Source: Pseudomonadota bacterium (GTDB taxonomy: Bacteria > Bdellovibrionota > UBA1018 > CAIMNF01). Taken from it: a stretch of DNA of 64,000 nt. The translations under genes and the position numbers were made by a program. Positions 1 through 6,940 of this stretch are shown here, piece by piece (positions within the stretch are counted from its first letter, which is position 1; each line of letters begins with the position of its first letter). The stretch lies in contig JAIXWV010000020.1 of NCBI GenBank assembly GCA_027491115.1, positions 62,001 through 126,000 of the forward strand, written 5' to 3'. The notes beneath the pieces were generated by a model. It had not been told where the DNA came from. It was given only the letters and a program-made list of their open reading frames with translations, and ran no database searches.

Positions 1-374
1 GTGAGAAAGGGATCCTCGACCTCGAGCAAAGCGGTTATACGAACGTATTCCAGCTGGAAGGCGGGATTCTCAACTACCTCGAGCATCATCCGAACGATAA
101 GTTCGAGGGAGAATGTTTCGTCTTCGACCAGCGAGTGGCTGTGGACCAGGACTTGAAACCCTCACAACGCTACACCCTCTGCCCGCACTGTGGACAACCT
201 GCGGATGTGAAAATCGACTGCGCCCGATGCGATCATCCGATGACCATTTGCCCGGAATGCTCAGCCCTGCCGGTCAAATCGGTCACCTGCTCGAAGAACT
301 GCGCCCACCAGTGGGAACTCCACCCTGGAAGAAAAGGCAACCGTCAGATTCCGGCGTTCACTTCGAATCACTGA
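1..374 (+). CDS. trhO: tRNA uridine(34) hydroxylase TrhO-like, 3' part only
   Basis: The gene is cut by the left edge; the reading frame enters at base 3. The visible start (EKGILDLEQSGYTNVFQLEGG) is the end of a rhodanese domain, just past the position of the catalytic Cys loop (family pattern CTGGIRCEK), so the active-site cysteine lies outside the window. A Cys-rich tail follows with CPHC, CARC, CPEC and a late Cys pair, as in the YceA/UPF0176 family that hydroxylates U34 of some tRNAs using O2. Cytosolic. The stop overlaps the end of the convergent next gene by 17 bases. The family call is firm; the specific activity is inferred from known members. Confidence 0.8.
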   Translation, partial: EKGILDLEQSGYTNVFQLEGGILNYLEHHPNDKFEGECFVFDQRVAVDQDLKPSQRYTLCPHCGQPADVKIDCARCDHPMTICPECSALPVKSVTCSKNCAHQWELHPGRKGNRQIPAFTSNH

Positions 375-747
375 TCGAACAACATCCGGAGAGGATCACT
401 CCGTCCACATCTGCCTGGACGTGATAAGGATCATTGCGATCACTCATCCCATCACTGCATTGATCGGCGGAGTCGCGAAAAATGGCGAGAGAAACCCGCT
501 GTGTGCCCTTTCCCCGGGAAGCTTCGATCTTGAAAGAATAGCCTGCGGCCATTCCGGCAGACTCACGGGTCCTGACTCCGAAATAGCGTACGTTCTTTTC
601 TCCGCCGAGATTGACTGCGACATACTTCTCCTCGACCCGGATCCCCCAGAACGGCTCCGTCCCCGAACACTGCAAGCGATAGGCACTCGCGTCAGCGGCA
701 GAGAAGAAGAGAGAAAAAAGAATCGGAAGAGAGAAAGTGTTTTTCAT
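358..747 (-). CDS. secreted COG3650-like protein
   Basis: About 129 residues starting at MKNTFSLPILF, chosen because a clear signal peptide (hydrophobic stretch ending ADASA) begins there; an upstream in-frame ATG would bury it. The mature part begins with CSGTEPFWG and ends with CSDGMSDR...GCC. This pair of motifs (GxEPFW near the start, DGMSDRxxPY and GCC near the end) is typical of the COG3650 family of small periplasmic or envelope proteins, sometimes described as MliC/lysozyme-inhibitor-like. Four or more Cys suggest disulfides. Function is unknown. It is divergent from the next gene and convergent with the TrhO gene. Confidence 0.7.
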   Translation of the reverse strand: MKNTFSLPILFSLFFSAADASAYRLQCSGTEPFWGIRVEEKYVAVNLGGEKNVRYFGVRTRESAGMAAGYSFKIEASRGKGTQRVSLAIFRDSADQCSDGMSDRNDPYHVQADVDGVILSGCCSISDSK

Positions 748-845
748 GAGCTCGCGTAGTCTGACACTTTTTACACAAAAATACAATAAAAAATATCGTT
801 CATTAACGATCCTCATGGATTCCTCGCATCTCCCGAGTCCACCCT

Positions 846-873
846 CCCGATTCAATTCGGGATGATCTATAAT
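846..873 (+). promoter_or_regulatory. candidate promoter with inverted repeat
   Basis: A perfect TATAAT lies at 868-873, 25 bases before the start codon of the proline-rich secreted protein. No convincing -35 box is present at 16-18 bases upstream; instead an inverted repeat CCCGA-N6-TCGGG (846-861) occupies that place, which could be an activator or repressor site. Inference from sequence only. Confidence 0.4.
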
Positions 874-897
874 CATGATCAGGGGAAGGTAAGGGGT

Positions 898-1728
898 ATG
901 AAGTTACTGATCGGAATGGTTTTGGGAGTTCTGTCGGTTGATTCTCACGCAATGGCACTGAAACGTGGAAGAGTGTCAGCGCAGAAGAGCAGTGCTGCGG
1001 TTTCGGTCGGGGCGAAACCCCCCGCAGCTCCCCGGAGCCCGGCTGCAAGTGACCCAAAGGGCTCCGATGATCGCGGCATACGGGACATGGGTTGCAACGA
1101 TCGGGACCGCAAAGATCCGAGCAAACCATGCAAGAACGGTGTGCCCGTTGCGGCCACCCCTGTTCCCAAACGGACTCCCGCTCCCGCGCTCCCAGTGGTG
1201 ATCTCCACACCGGTTCCCCCCCCACCGCCTCCAGTATTGTTACCGCCTCCGGCGGCTCCGGGAGTGCCTGAGTCTTGTGCCCGCTTCCACCCGAGTTTCG
1301 GACAGGAGGTTCCGCCTGAAGCAAAAAACGGAGCCGAGTTCGAGTACCGGAGAGCGCGCGATCAAGCGCTCTCACTGTCGGATGCAGACTTGACGAATCT
1401 CCTATTCAAGAAGGGAGTCGGTGCCTGCAGACTCGTTGGATCACGGCCCCAATGTCCTCAATGTTTCTGCGATTACTATTTCCAAACACGCGCAGGGACC
1501 TGGCACGGGTCAGGAGGCTGGCCTCTGAATCCCGCCAGCCGGGCGAGCACAGGTTGCGTTTCTGAAATCCAATGGGGGGGCTACTTTCCTTCGATGGCAA
1601 CCTCTGACCTAATGAAGAACGCAGCGGAACAAGCAAGACATGCTCTTTGCCATCCTGCTGATCCATGTCGACTGCATCCGAAAAACCTCGGAGTGCCGAT
1701 CCACAACAGCGATGTCCTCGGTCAGTGA
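898..1728 (+). CDS. proline-rich secreted protein of unknown function
   Basis: 276 residues starting at MKLLIGM, behind a purine-rich AGGGGAAGGTAAGGGG ribosome-binding region; a further upstream ATG would lack a signal peptide. Residues 1-20 form a signal peptide ending near SHA. An Ala/Pro/Ser-rich low-complexity stretch follows, then a run of prolines (TPVPPPPPPVLLPPP), then a Cys-rich C-terminal domain of about 150 residues with CPQCFC and several Trp-Gly motifs. The layout (signal, Pro-rich linker, compact disulfide domain) suggests an envelope or cell-wall-spanning protein. No family recognised. Its last 17 bases overlap the start of the next gene. Confidence 0.6.
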   Translation: MKLLIGMVLGVLSVDSHAMALKRGRVSAQKSSAAVSVGAKPPAAPRSPAASDPKGSDDRGIRDMGCNDRDRKDPSKPCKNGVPVAATPVPKRTPAPALPVVISTPVPPPPPPVLLPPPAAPGVPESCARFHPSFGQEVPPEAKNGAEFEYRRARDQALSLSDADLTNLLFKKGVGACRLVGSRPQCPQCFCDYYFQTRAGTWHGSGGWPLNPASRASTGCVSEIQWGGYFPSMATSDLMKNAAEQARHALCHPADPCRLHPKNLGVPIHNSDVLGQ

Positions 1729-2395
1729 GCTCCGGATCATGCTGGTCGGAGCGAGCGGACTGACGGGTCAGTCTGTGCTCCGTCTTCTATTGGCGGATGA
1801 GCGAGTCAAGGAAGTGCACACTCCCCACCGCGGACCTTCTTCCATCGACCACCCGAATCTCCGCCCGCATCCCTGGCAGGAAAATCCTCCCCGTTTCGAT
1901 AGCCTTCCGGACATCCCCTTCGACGTTGTCCTCTGCTGTTTGGGTACCACCCTCAAAAAGGCCGGTAGTCGGCAGGCCTTCCAGAACATCGATCGGGACG
2001 CGGTCCTGGACCTCGGTGCATGGGCGAGAAGACGCGGGGTGAGTCGCATGCTGGTGATCTCGAGCGCGGGTTCGAATCCCGACTCGGCGAACTTCTACCT
2101 GCGGACCAAAGGGGAAATGGAAGCGGGCCTCCGCTTGCTCAAAATACCATCGATCACGATTTTCCGGCCGGGCCTCCTGCTTGGAAACCGGAAAGAACTC
2201 AGACCCGCGGAGCGCTTGGGGCAATGGGCGCTCCCCCTGCTGTCGCCCCTGCTGAGAGGTCCATTGCTGGGATGGCAAGGCACTCCGGTCGAGACTCTTG
2301 CAAGACTCATGGTTGCGCGAATGTTCGACCCACAATCCGGATTTCACGTCGTTGAAAACCGGGACATCCTCGATCCTGGACTCAAACGAAGCTGA
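1712..2395 (+). CDS. YraR-like NAD(P)-binding oxidoreductase
   Basis: 227 residues from MSSVSELRIMLVGASGLTG. The N-terminal GASGLTG is the Rossmann dinucleotide-binding loop; then VVLCCLGTTLKKAGSRQAF, VISSAGSNPDS and FYLRTKGEMEAGL follow in the order seen in E. coli YraR and the TIP30/HTATIP2-like atypical SDR group (the YxxxK pair is Y...K in the last motif), and IFRPGLLLGNR is the usual substrate-side loop. Substrate unknown. The start overlaps the upstream gene by 17 bases, so the two may be translationally coupled. It converges on the carboxylase operon with a 14-base overlap. Confidence 0.7.
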   Translation: MSSVSELRIMLVGASGLTGQSVLRLLLADERVKEVHTPHRGPSSIDHPNLRPHPWQENPPRFDSLPDIPFDVVLCCLGTTLKKAGSRQAFQNIDRDAVLDLGAWARRRGVSRMLVISSAGSNPDSANFYLRTKGEMEAGLRLLKIPSITIFRPGLLLGNRKELRPAERLGQWALPLLSPLLRGPLLGWQGTPVETLARLMVARMFDPQSGFHVVENRDILDPGLKRS

Positions 2396-2903
2396 GAAGC
2401 TCGGCACCGGTCTCGACCGCTTGGCCCTCGGTCACACGGACTTCACGGACTGCTCCGTCTTGCGGCGATTTGATCTCGTTCTCCATCTTCATCGCTTCCA
2501 TGACGAGTAGGGACTGGCCCTTTTTGACAGGCTCGCCGGCCTTCACCAGAATCCGCACGATCTTGCCCGGCATTTGCGATTTAAGGCGAGCACCCTTCTT
2601 CTTGCGTGTTCCGCCTACGCTGTCGACAGATTCACCAGTCCGAAGAAATGCCAGACCCGAAACCACCCGCGCTCTCCGGCGATTGAGGACCTCATACTTG
2701 GGTGGCCCGTCCTCCTGCGAGGTTTTGCGAACATCAAATCCGTAACAGCCCCGGGCAGTCTCGATCCAGATCCCCTGTTCATCGCGCAACCAGGAGACAC
2801 GCTCGACGGTTCCGTTCTCGAGACGGAGCTCGGCCTCACCTGAGCGCCCGGTCGGGCTCCCCAAAAACTCGATATTCCAATTACCGACGCGTCCCTTGAT
2901 CAT
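2382..2903 (-). CDS. biotin carboxyl carrier protein of acyl-CoA carboxylase
   Basis: 173 residues. The start codon shares ATGA with the stop of the biotin carboxylase gene and sits behind GGGAGG, which decides against an upstream alternative. The C-terminal 70 residues are a biotinyl/lipoyl domain with MEAMKM, biotinylated Lys about residue 139; residues 1-85 resemble the BT-type linker of propionyl-CoA carboxylase alpha chains, and a Lys-rich hinge lies at about 100-108. It carries the carboxyl group between the two neighbouring enzymes in the cytosol. In many bacteria and in mitochondria this domain is fused to the biotin carboxylase; here it is a separate protein. Confidence 0.88.
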   Translation of the reverse strand: MIKGRVGNWNIEFLGSPTGRSGEAELRLENGTVERVSWLRDEQGIWIETARGCYGFDVRKTSQEDGPPKYEVLNRRRARVVSGLAFLRTGESVDSVGGTRKKKGARLKSQMPGKIVRILVKAGEPVKKGQSLLVMEAMKMENEIKSPQDGAVREVRVTEGQAVETGAELLSFV

Positions 2904-4447
2904 CTGAGCGCCTCCCACTTGGCCCGCAGGTTCCAGGCGGCCGATGTCTCCACAGACGCCGATTCGACGGTTTCGCCCCCTTCGGTCAGTCGCAAAAGAG
3001 CAAGTGCCAGAGCGGTGTCGAGATCCGTCTCCGCATCTTCTTGCGGACGGGTCAGCTCCGAATGACGGGGGATCAAGTCTGTAGTGGTGCGACCGGCGAT
3101 CACATCCGCACAGCGGACCAGGCGCTGAAGAAAGGTGACATTGGTCCGGAGCGATCCCTTGAGCTCGCCCGATGCGCTTTTCGGAGCCTCAATCGACAAC
3201 TCGTCGAGGGCCACCCTCATCCGGGCCACCGCTTCGTCACGGCTCCTACCCCACACTGAAAGCTTGGCGATCATCGGGTCGTAAAACATGGAAACCTCGC
3301 CTTGGGTTTCAAAAGCGGAATCCCACCTCAAAAAAGGCCCGTTCGGCTGGACGATCCGGCCCATTTTTCCGGGAGCCGGCAGGAAAGTTTCAGGGTCCTC
3401 TGCATAGATTCGGACTTCGATGGCGGAACCGTTCCGGGTGATCGATTCCTGCTTCGGCAACTCGAGCTCACCGGATGCGAGCAACAATTGCATGCCGACG
3501 AGATCGAGGCCCGTCACCCACTCCGTCACCGGGTGCTCAACTTGAAGACGTGTGTTCATCTCGAGGAAGTAGAACTCCCCTTCACCGTCGACAATGAACT
3601 CGAAAGTCCCCGCTCCGGCATAGCGGATCTCGCGGGTGATCCGGACTGCGCACTCGAACATCTTGGCCCGGGTCTCAGGGTGGATCTCGAGGATCGGAGC
3701 AGGAGACTCCTCCCACACTTTTTGATGTCGGCGCTGGATCGAACATTCGCGCTCACCGAGGTGGATTCCACCGCCCTTGCCATCGCCGAACACCTGGATC
3801 TCCACATGGTGCGGCTCGAGAATGTATTTCTCGACATACATCGCACCGTCTCCGAAAGCACTCAATGCTTCACGCGAAGCCGACTCGAAAGCCGCCATCA
3901 GCTCGGACGCACTGTCGACCCGACGCATGCCCTTTCCTCCGCCGCCGGCGGCGGCCTTGAGTAAAACCGGGAATTTCACTTTCTCCGCGAAGGCGAGCGC
4001 CTCTTCAGCGTCTTTCACAGCGCCTGGACTGCCGGGAACACGGGGAACACCGAGGCGGTCCACGGTCCTCCGGGCCTCGATCTTGTCTCCCATCACGCGC
4101 ATGCACTCTGCGGAAGGACCGACAAACACCAAACCAGCCGCTTCAACAGCTTCGACAAAATGCGGACGTTCGGACAGGAATCCGTAACCCGGATGGATGT
4201 ACTTCGCGCCATGCTTCTTGGCGGCTGCGATGATCTTCTCCGCAACGAGATAACTCGACTTAGGTTCCGGAGCGCCGATGCATTCGGCACGGTCACAGGC
4301 CTTCACGTGCTCGGAAAAACGATCGGCATCCGAGTAAACCGCGACCGTCGGGAAACCGAGCATCCGCGCGGTCCGGGCGATCCGGATGGCGATCTCACCA
4401 CGATTGGCGATCAGAACGGAGTCCCTGGGTTTCACGTTGAATTTCAT
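2900..4447 (-). CDS. accC: acyl-CoA carboxylase, biotin carboxylase subunit
   Basis: 515 residues, about 65 longer than E. coli AccC, the extra part being at the C-terminus. It carries VLIANRGEIAIR at the N-terminus, HPGYGF at 85-90, the ATP-grasp glycine loop AAAGGGGKG near 165-173 and the carboxylase signature EMNTRLQVEHP at 296-306. It carboxylates the biotin of the carrier protein using ATP and bicarbonate. Second gene of an operon: carboxyltransferase, this gene, then the carrier, with a 4-base overlap downstream. The length and partners suggest a propionyl/acetyl-CoA carboxylase alpha chain lacking its biotinyl domain. Symbol given for the family; substrate is not decided by sequence. 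Confidence 0.9.
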   Translation of the reverse strand: MKFNVKPRDSVLIANRGEIAIRIARTARMLGFPTVAVYSDADRFSEHVKACDRAECIGAPEPKSSYLVAEKIIAAAKKHGAKYIHPGYGFLSERPHFVEAVEAAGLVFVGPSAECMRVMGDKIEARRTVDRLGVPRVPGSPGAVKDAEEALAFAEKVKFPVLLKAAAGGGGKGMRRVDSASELMAAFESASREALSAFGDGAMYVEKYILEPHHVEIQVFGDGKGGGIHLGERECSIQRRHQKVWEESPAPILEIHPETRAKMFECAVRITREIRYAGAGTFEFIVDGEGEFYFLEMNTRLQVEHPVTEWVTGLDLVGMQLLLASGELELPKQESITRNGSAIEVRIYAEDPETFLPAPGKMGRIVQPNGPFLRWDSAFETQGEVSMFYDPMIAKLSVWGRSRDEAVARMRVALDELSIEAPKSASGELKGSLRTNVTFLQRLVRCADVIAGRTTTDLIPRHSELTRPQEDAETDLDTALALALLRLTEGGETVESASVETSAAWNLRAKWEALR

Positions 4448-4460
4448 TGCTGCCTCCGGA

Positions 4461-6017
4461 TCAGAGTGGAATGTTACCGTGTTTGCGTTTCGGCCCAGCT
4501 TCGCGCTTTCCGGCGAGAAGTGACAGCCCCTGGATCAAACGGGCCCGTGTCAGCTCGGGCTCAATCACCTCGTCGAGGTAACCGAGTTCTGCCGCTTTGT
4601 ATGGATTGGCAAAGGTCTCTTTGTAGTGTGCGACGAGTCCCGCGCGGGTAGACTCGAGGGTCCCCTTCGATTCCGCCTCCTGGATCTCTTTACGGTAAAG
4701 GATGTTGATCGCGCCTTCCGGACCCATGACGGCGATCTCGGCATCCGGGAATGCCAGATTGACGTCGGCGCGAATGTGCTTCGAAGCCATCACATCGTAG
4801 GCCCCACCGTAGGCCTTCCGGGTGATCACGGTGAGTTTCGGCACGGTCGCTTCGGCAAAGGCGTAAAGCAACTTGGCCCCGTGACGGATGATCCCTCCGT
4901 ATTCCTGTGCGGTGCCGGGAAGAAAACCGGGAACGTCGACGAAGGTCACGAGCGGGATGTTGAAAGCGTCGCAGAACCGGACGAATCGTGCCGCCTTGGA
5001 AGACGCCGCAATATCGAGACAGCCTGCGAGATGGGCCGGTTGATTGCCGACAATACCGACGGACTGGCCCCCGAGGCGGGCGAATCCGACGACGATGTTG
5101 GCCGCGTATGTAGCATGCACTTCGAGGAATTCGCCGTCATCGACCACATCCTCGATGATGTTCCGCATGTCATAGGGTTTGGTCGAAACATCCGGAAGGA
5201 TTTCGCGAATGCGTGAGCAGGTCCGGTCGTTCGCATCGGTTGATTTTTTTCGCGGAGCCGGGTCGAGATTGTTCGACGGCAGAAATCCTAGCAAGCGACG
5301 TGCTCCTTCGAACATCGCGCGCTCGTCGGGATAAACCAACTGGCACACACCACTCGTCGAGGCGTGGGTCTCCGCTCCACCGAGATCCTCCTTGGTGACT
5401 TCCTCGTGAGTGACGGTCTTGATGACGTCGGGACCCGTGACGAACATGTAGGAGGTGCTCTCGACCATGGCGATGAAGTCGGTCATCGCGGGAGAGTAAA
5501 CGGCTCCACCAGCACATGGACCGAGGATGAGACTGATTTGAGGAATGACTCCGCTCGCTTGGACGTTCCTCCAGAAGATCTCGGCGTAACCTCCGAGGGA
5601 CTCGACCCCTTCCTGGATCCGGGCACCACCCGAATCGTTGAGACCGATCAGGGGCACTCCCGTTTTGAGCGCGAGATCCATGACTTTGCAGATCTTGGCA
5701 GCGTGGGCTCCCGAAAGTGAGCCTCCGAACACCGTGAAGTCCTGTGAGAACACACACACCTGACGACCGGCAATCGTACCGTAACCGGTGACGACACCGT
5801 CCCCCAGGAACTTTTGGTCCTGCATCCCGAAATCGGTGCAGCGGTGGGTGACGAACTTGTCGAGCTCCACGAAGCTTCCGGGATCGAGCAAGAGGTCGAC
5901 GCGCTCACGGGCGGTGAGCTTTCCGGATTGGTGCTGTTTTTCGATCCGGGCTTGGCCCCCGCCGAGTTCGGCCAGACGGGAACGCTCTTTCAGAACAGAC
6001 GTGGAGGGCTGAGTCAT
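4461..6017 (-). CDS. pccB: acyl-CoA carboxylase carboxyltransferase (PccB-like)
   Basis: 518 residues from [12 protein letters not shown], the usual start context of the family; an in-frame GTG 75 bases upstream would add an unlikely extension, and neither has a clear Shine-Dalgarno. Two crotonase-like halves are visible, with the oxyanion/acyl-CoA motifs [11 protein letters not shown] and [12 protein letters not shown] in the first half and [11 protein letters not shown] and [10 protein letters not shown] in the second. It transfers carboxyl from biotin to acetyl- or propionyl-CoA (beta chain), giving malonyl- or methylmalonyl-CoA. First gene of the carboxylase operon; the structured non-coding region lies immediately upstream and might regulate it. 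Confidence 0.92.
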   Translation of the reverse strand: MTQPSTSVLKERSRLAELGGGQARIEKQHQSGKLTARERVDLLLDPGSFVELDKFVTHRCTDFGMQDQKFLGDGVVTGYGTIAGRQVCVFSQDFTVFGGSLSGAHAAKICKVMDLALKTGVPLIGLNDSGGARIQEGVESLGGYAEIFWRNVQASGVIPQISLILGPCAGGAVYSPAMTDFIAMVESTSYMFVTGPDVIKTVTHEEVTKEDLGGAETHASTSGVCQLVYPDERAMFEGARRLLGFLPSNNLDPAPRKKSTDANDRTCSRIREILPDVSTKPYDMRNIIEDVVDDGEFLEVHATYAANIVVGFARLGGQSVGIVGNQPAHLAGCLDIAASSKAARFVRFCDAFNIPLVTFVDVPGFLPGTAQEYGGIIRHGAKLLYAFAEATVPKLTVITRKAYGGAYDVMASKHIRADVNLAFPDAEIAVMGPEGAINILYRKEIQEAESKGTLESTRAGLVAHYKETFANPYKAAELGYLDEVIEPELTRARLIQGLSLLAGKREAGPKRKHGNIPL

Positions 6018-6056
6018 AAGTGGGGTCAATCTACCCTGAATCCGCCCCAGAGGGAA

Positions 6057-6096
6057 GGGGGTGGCGCGTGCGACTTTCGTCGCCGTTTCCACCCCC
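6057..6096 (-). other. long hairpin, GAAA loop, upstream of pccB
   Basis: Outer stem of 8 pairs (GGGGGTGG with CCACCCCC), symmetric 5-base internal loop, inner stem GCGAC/GTCGC and a GAAA tetraloop when read on the minus strand. There is no T-run after it, so it is not a simple terminator. It lies about 40 bases before the pccB start codon and could be part of a leader RNA or the last domain of a structured RNA. Confidence 0.5.
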
Positions 6097-6107
6097 CGCC
6101 TGGTTTC

Positions 6108-6139
6108 GACCGCACATCGGGTTTTCCCCGTTACGGCAC
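6108..6139 (-). other. hairpin resembling group II intron domain V
   Basis: On the minus strand: GCCGTA pairs with TGCGGT, then a small 3' bulge, then CGGG/CCCG closed by GAAA. Length and bulge position are like intron domain V, but the triad position reads TGC rather than AGC or CGC and the gap to the next hairpin is about 11 bases, longer than usual. Treated as a resemblance only. Confidence 0.25.
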
Positions 6140-6326
6140 CGGGAGCCGGCCATTTCGATGGAACCGCATTCCCGTGACTCTCCCCGGCTCAAGCCGGCTT
6201 CCGGCATACCCCGGGTTCATCACGGTTGGCGCGCTCCGTCTACACCCCTGATATCAGGGAGTGCGGCCTCTCGTCGTAAGGTCCGTTATCCGTTATCCAT
6301 ACGACCGCTCCTGAGGTCCTCGCTCC

Positions 6327-6349
6327 GACCGGTTTTTGCTCGACCGGTC
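6327..6349. repeat. hairpin repeat copy 1
   Basis: Perfect 7-bp stem GACCGGT/ACCGGTC around a loop that reads CGAGCAAAA on the minus strand. It matches a second hairpin about 230 bases away in stem and loop sequence. Confidence 0.55.
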
Positions 6350-6559
6350 ATCGACGCTTTTCGACCTCGCTGTCCGGCTTGAGGATCGGGAATGAAGGGA
6401 AGCCCCGCATCCGTTCTCAAGTCGTTCCGCACCTTGGTTCTCACTCCTTCAAGCCATGTCGCCTTCATCCGCCATCTTGAAGTCTCCGGACTGCAATCAT
6501 CCAGTCCTCTCATCCGGAGTATGGCCTTCACGGAGTTTCAGGCTCCGCTCGGCACTTCT

Positions 6560-6590
6560 GATCACACCGGTTTTGCTGGACCGGATGATC
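6560..6590. repeat. hairpin repeat copy 2
   Basis: Stem of CCGGT/ACCGG extended by GATCA/TGATC after a small bulge; the loop reads CCAGCAAA on the minus strand. Shares the CCGGTC-AGCAAAA-CCGG core with copy 1. Confidence 0.55.
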
Positions 6591-6940
6591 TTGATGGTGT
6601 TCACACGAAGTTCGCTTACGCTGCAACCTGTACTTGCGCTGATCCCCTGTTCGCATTGCGGATTCCGCATCGGAACCCGGCGGGACCTTTCTGATGGCCG
6701 ACCTGTAGCGGAATCACTCCCGCACGGACCGGACACTGCTTCGCAGTCACTGGACAACTTCTGCGGTGGGACTTGCACCCACTGGAGTTCGAATCGGGTG
6801 TCGCTTCCTTTCTGCCTCCGCCTTTCAGCGCCGGCGATTTCTTTTAGAGCAGGTTCCGTGCCGGGATCTCCTAGGAGGAGAATCACTTTGAGTCGGGAAC
6901 TTGGGACAAATCCCGCAATCGCCGGGATCCGTCGCCCCAC

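Larger units (their letters stand above)
6018..6940. other. 0.9-kb structured non-coding region
   Basis: No reading frame here looks like a protein: candidate translations are rich in Arg/Ser/Pro and start mid-hairpin. The DNA is instead full of inverted repeats. Read on the minus strand (toward pccB), it contains GGGTGCAAGTCCC (near 6770-6785), two similar hairpins with CCGGTC(G/C)AGCAAAA (6327-6349 and 6560-6590), a 32-nt hairpin with GAAA loop (6108-6139) and a long GAAA-capped hairpin (6057-6096). The last two resemble domains V and VI of a group II intron in order and shape, but the catalytic AGC would be TGC and no maturase is present. Candidate large ncRNA, leader, or decayed intron. 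Confidence 0.35.

Noticed and set aside
803-1375. 190-codon minus-strand frame opposite the proline-rich secreted protein
   Set aside because: Lacks a signal or domain, and the plus-strand gene has a promoter box, ribosome-binding site and signal peptide.
6785-6805. tRNA-like T-arm (GAGTTCGAATCGG)
   Set aside because: The flanking bases do not pair as a T stem and no acceptor, D or anticodon arm fits around it on either strand.
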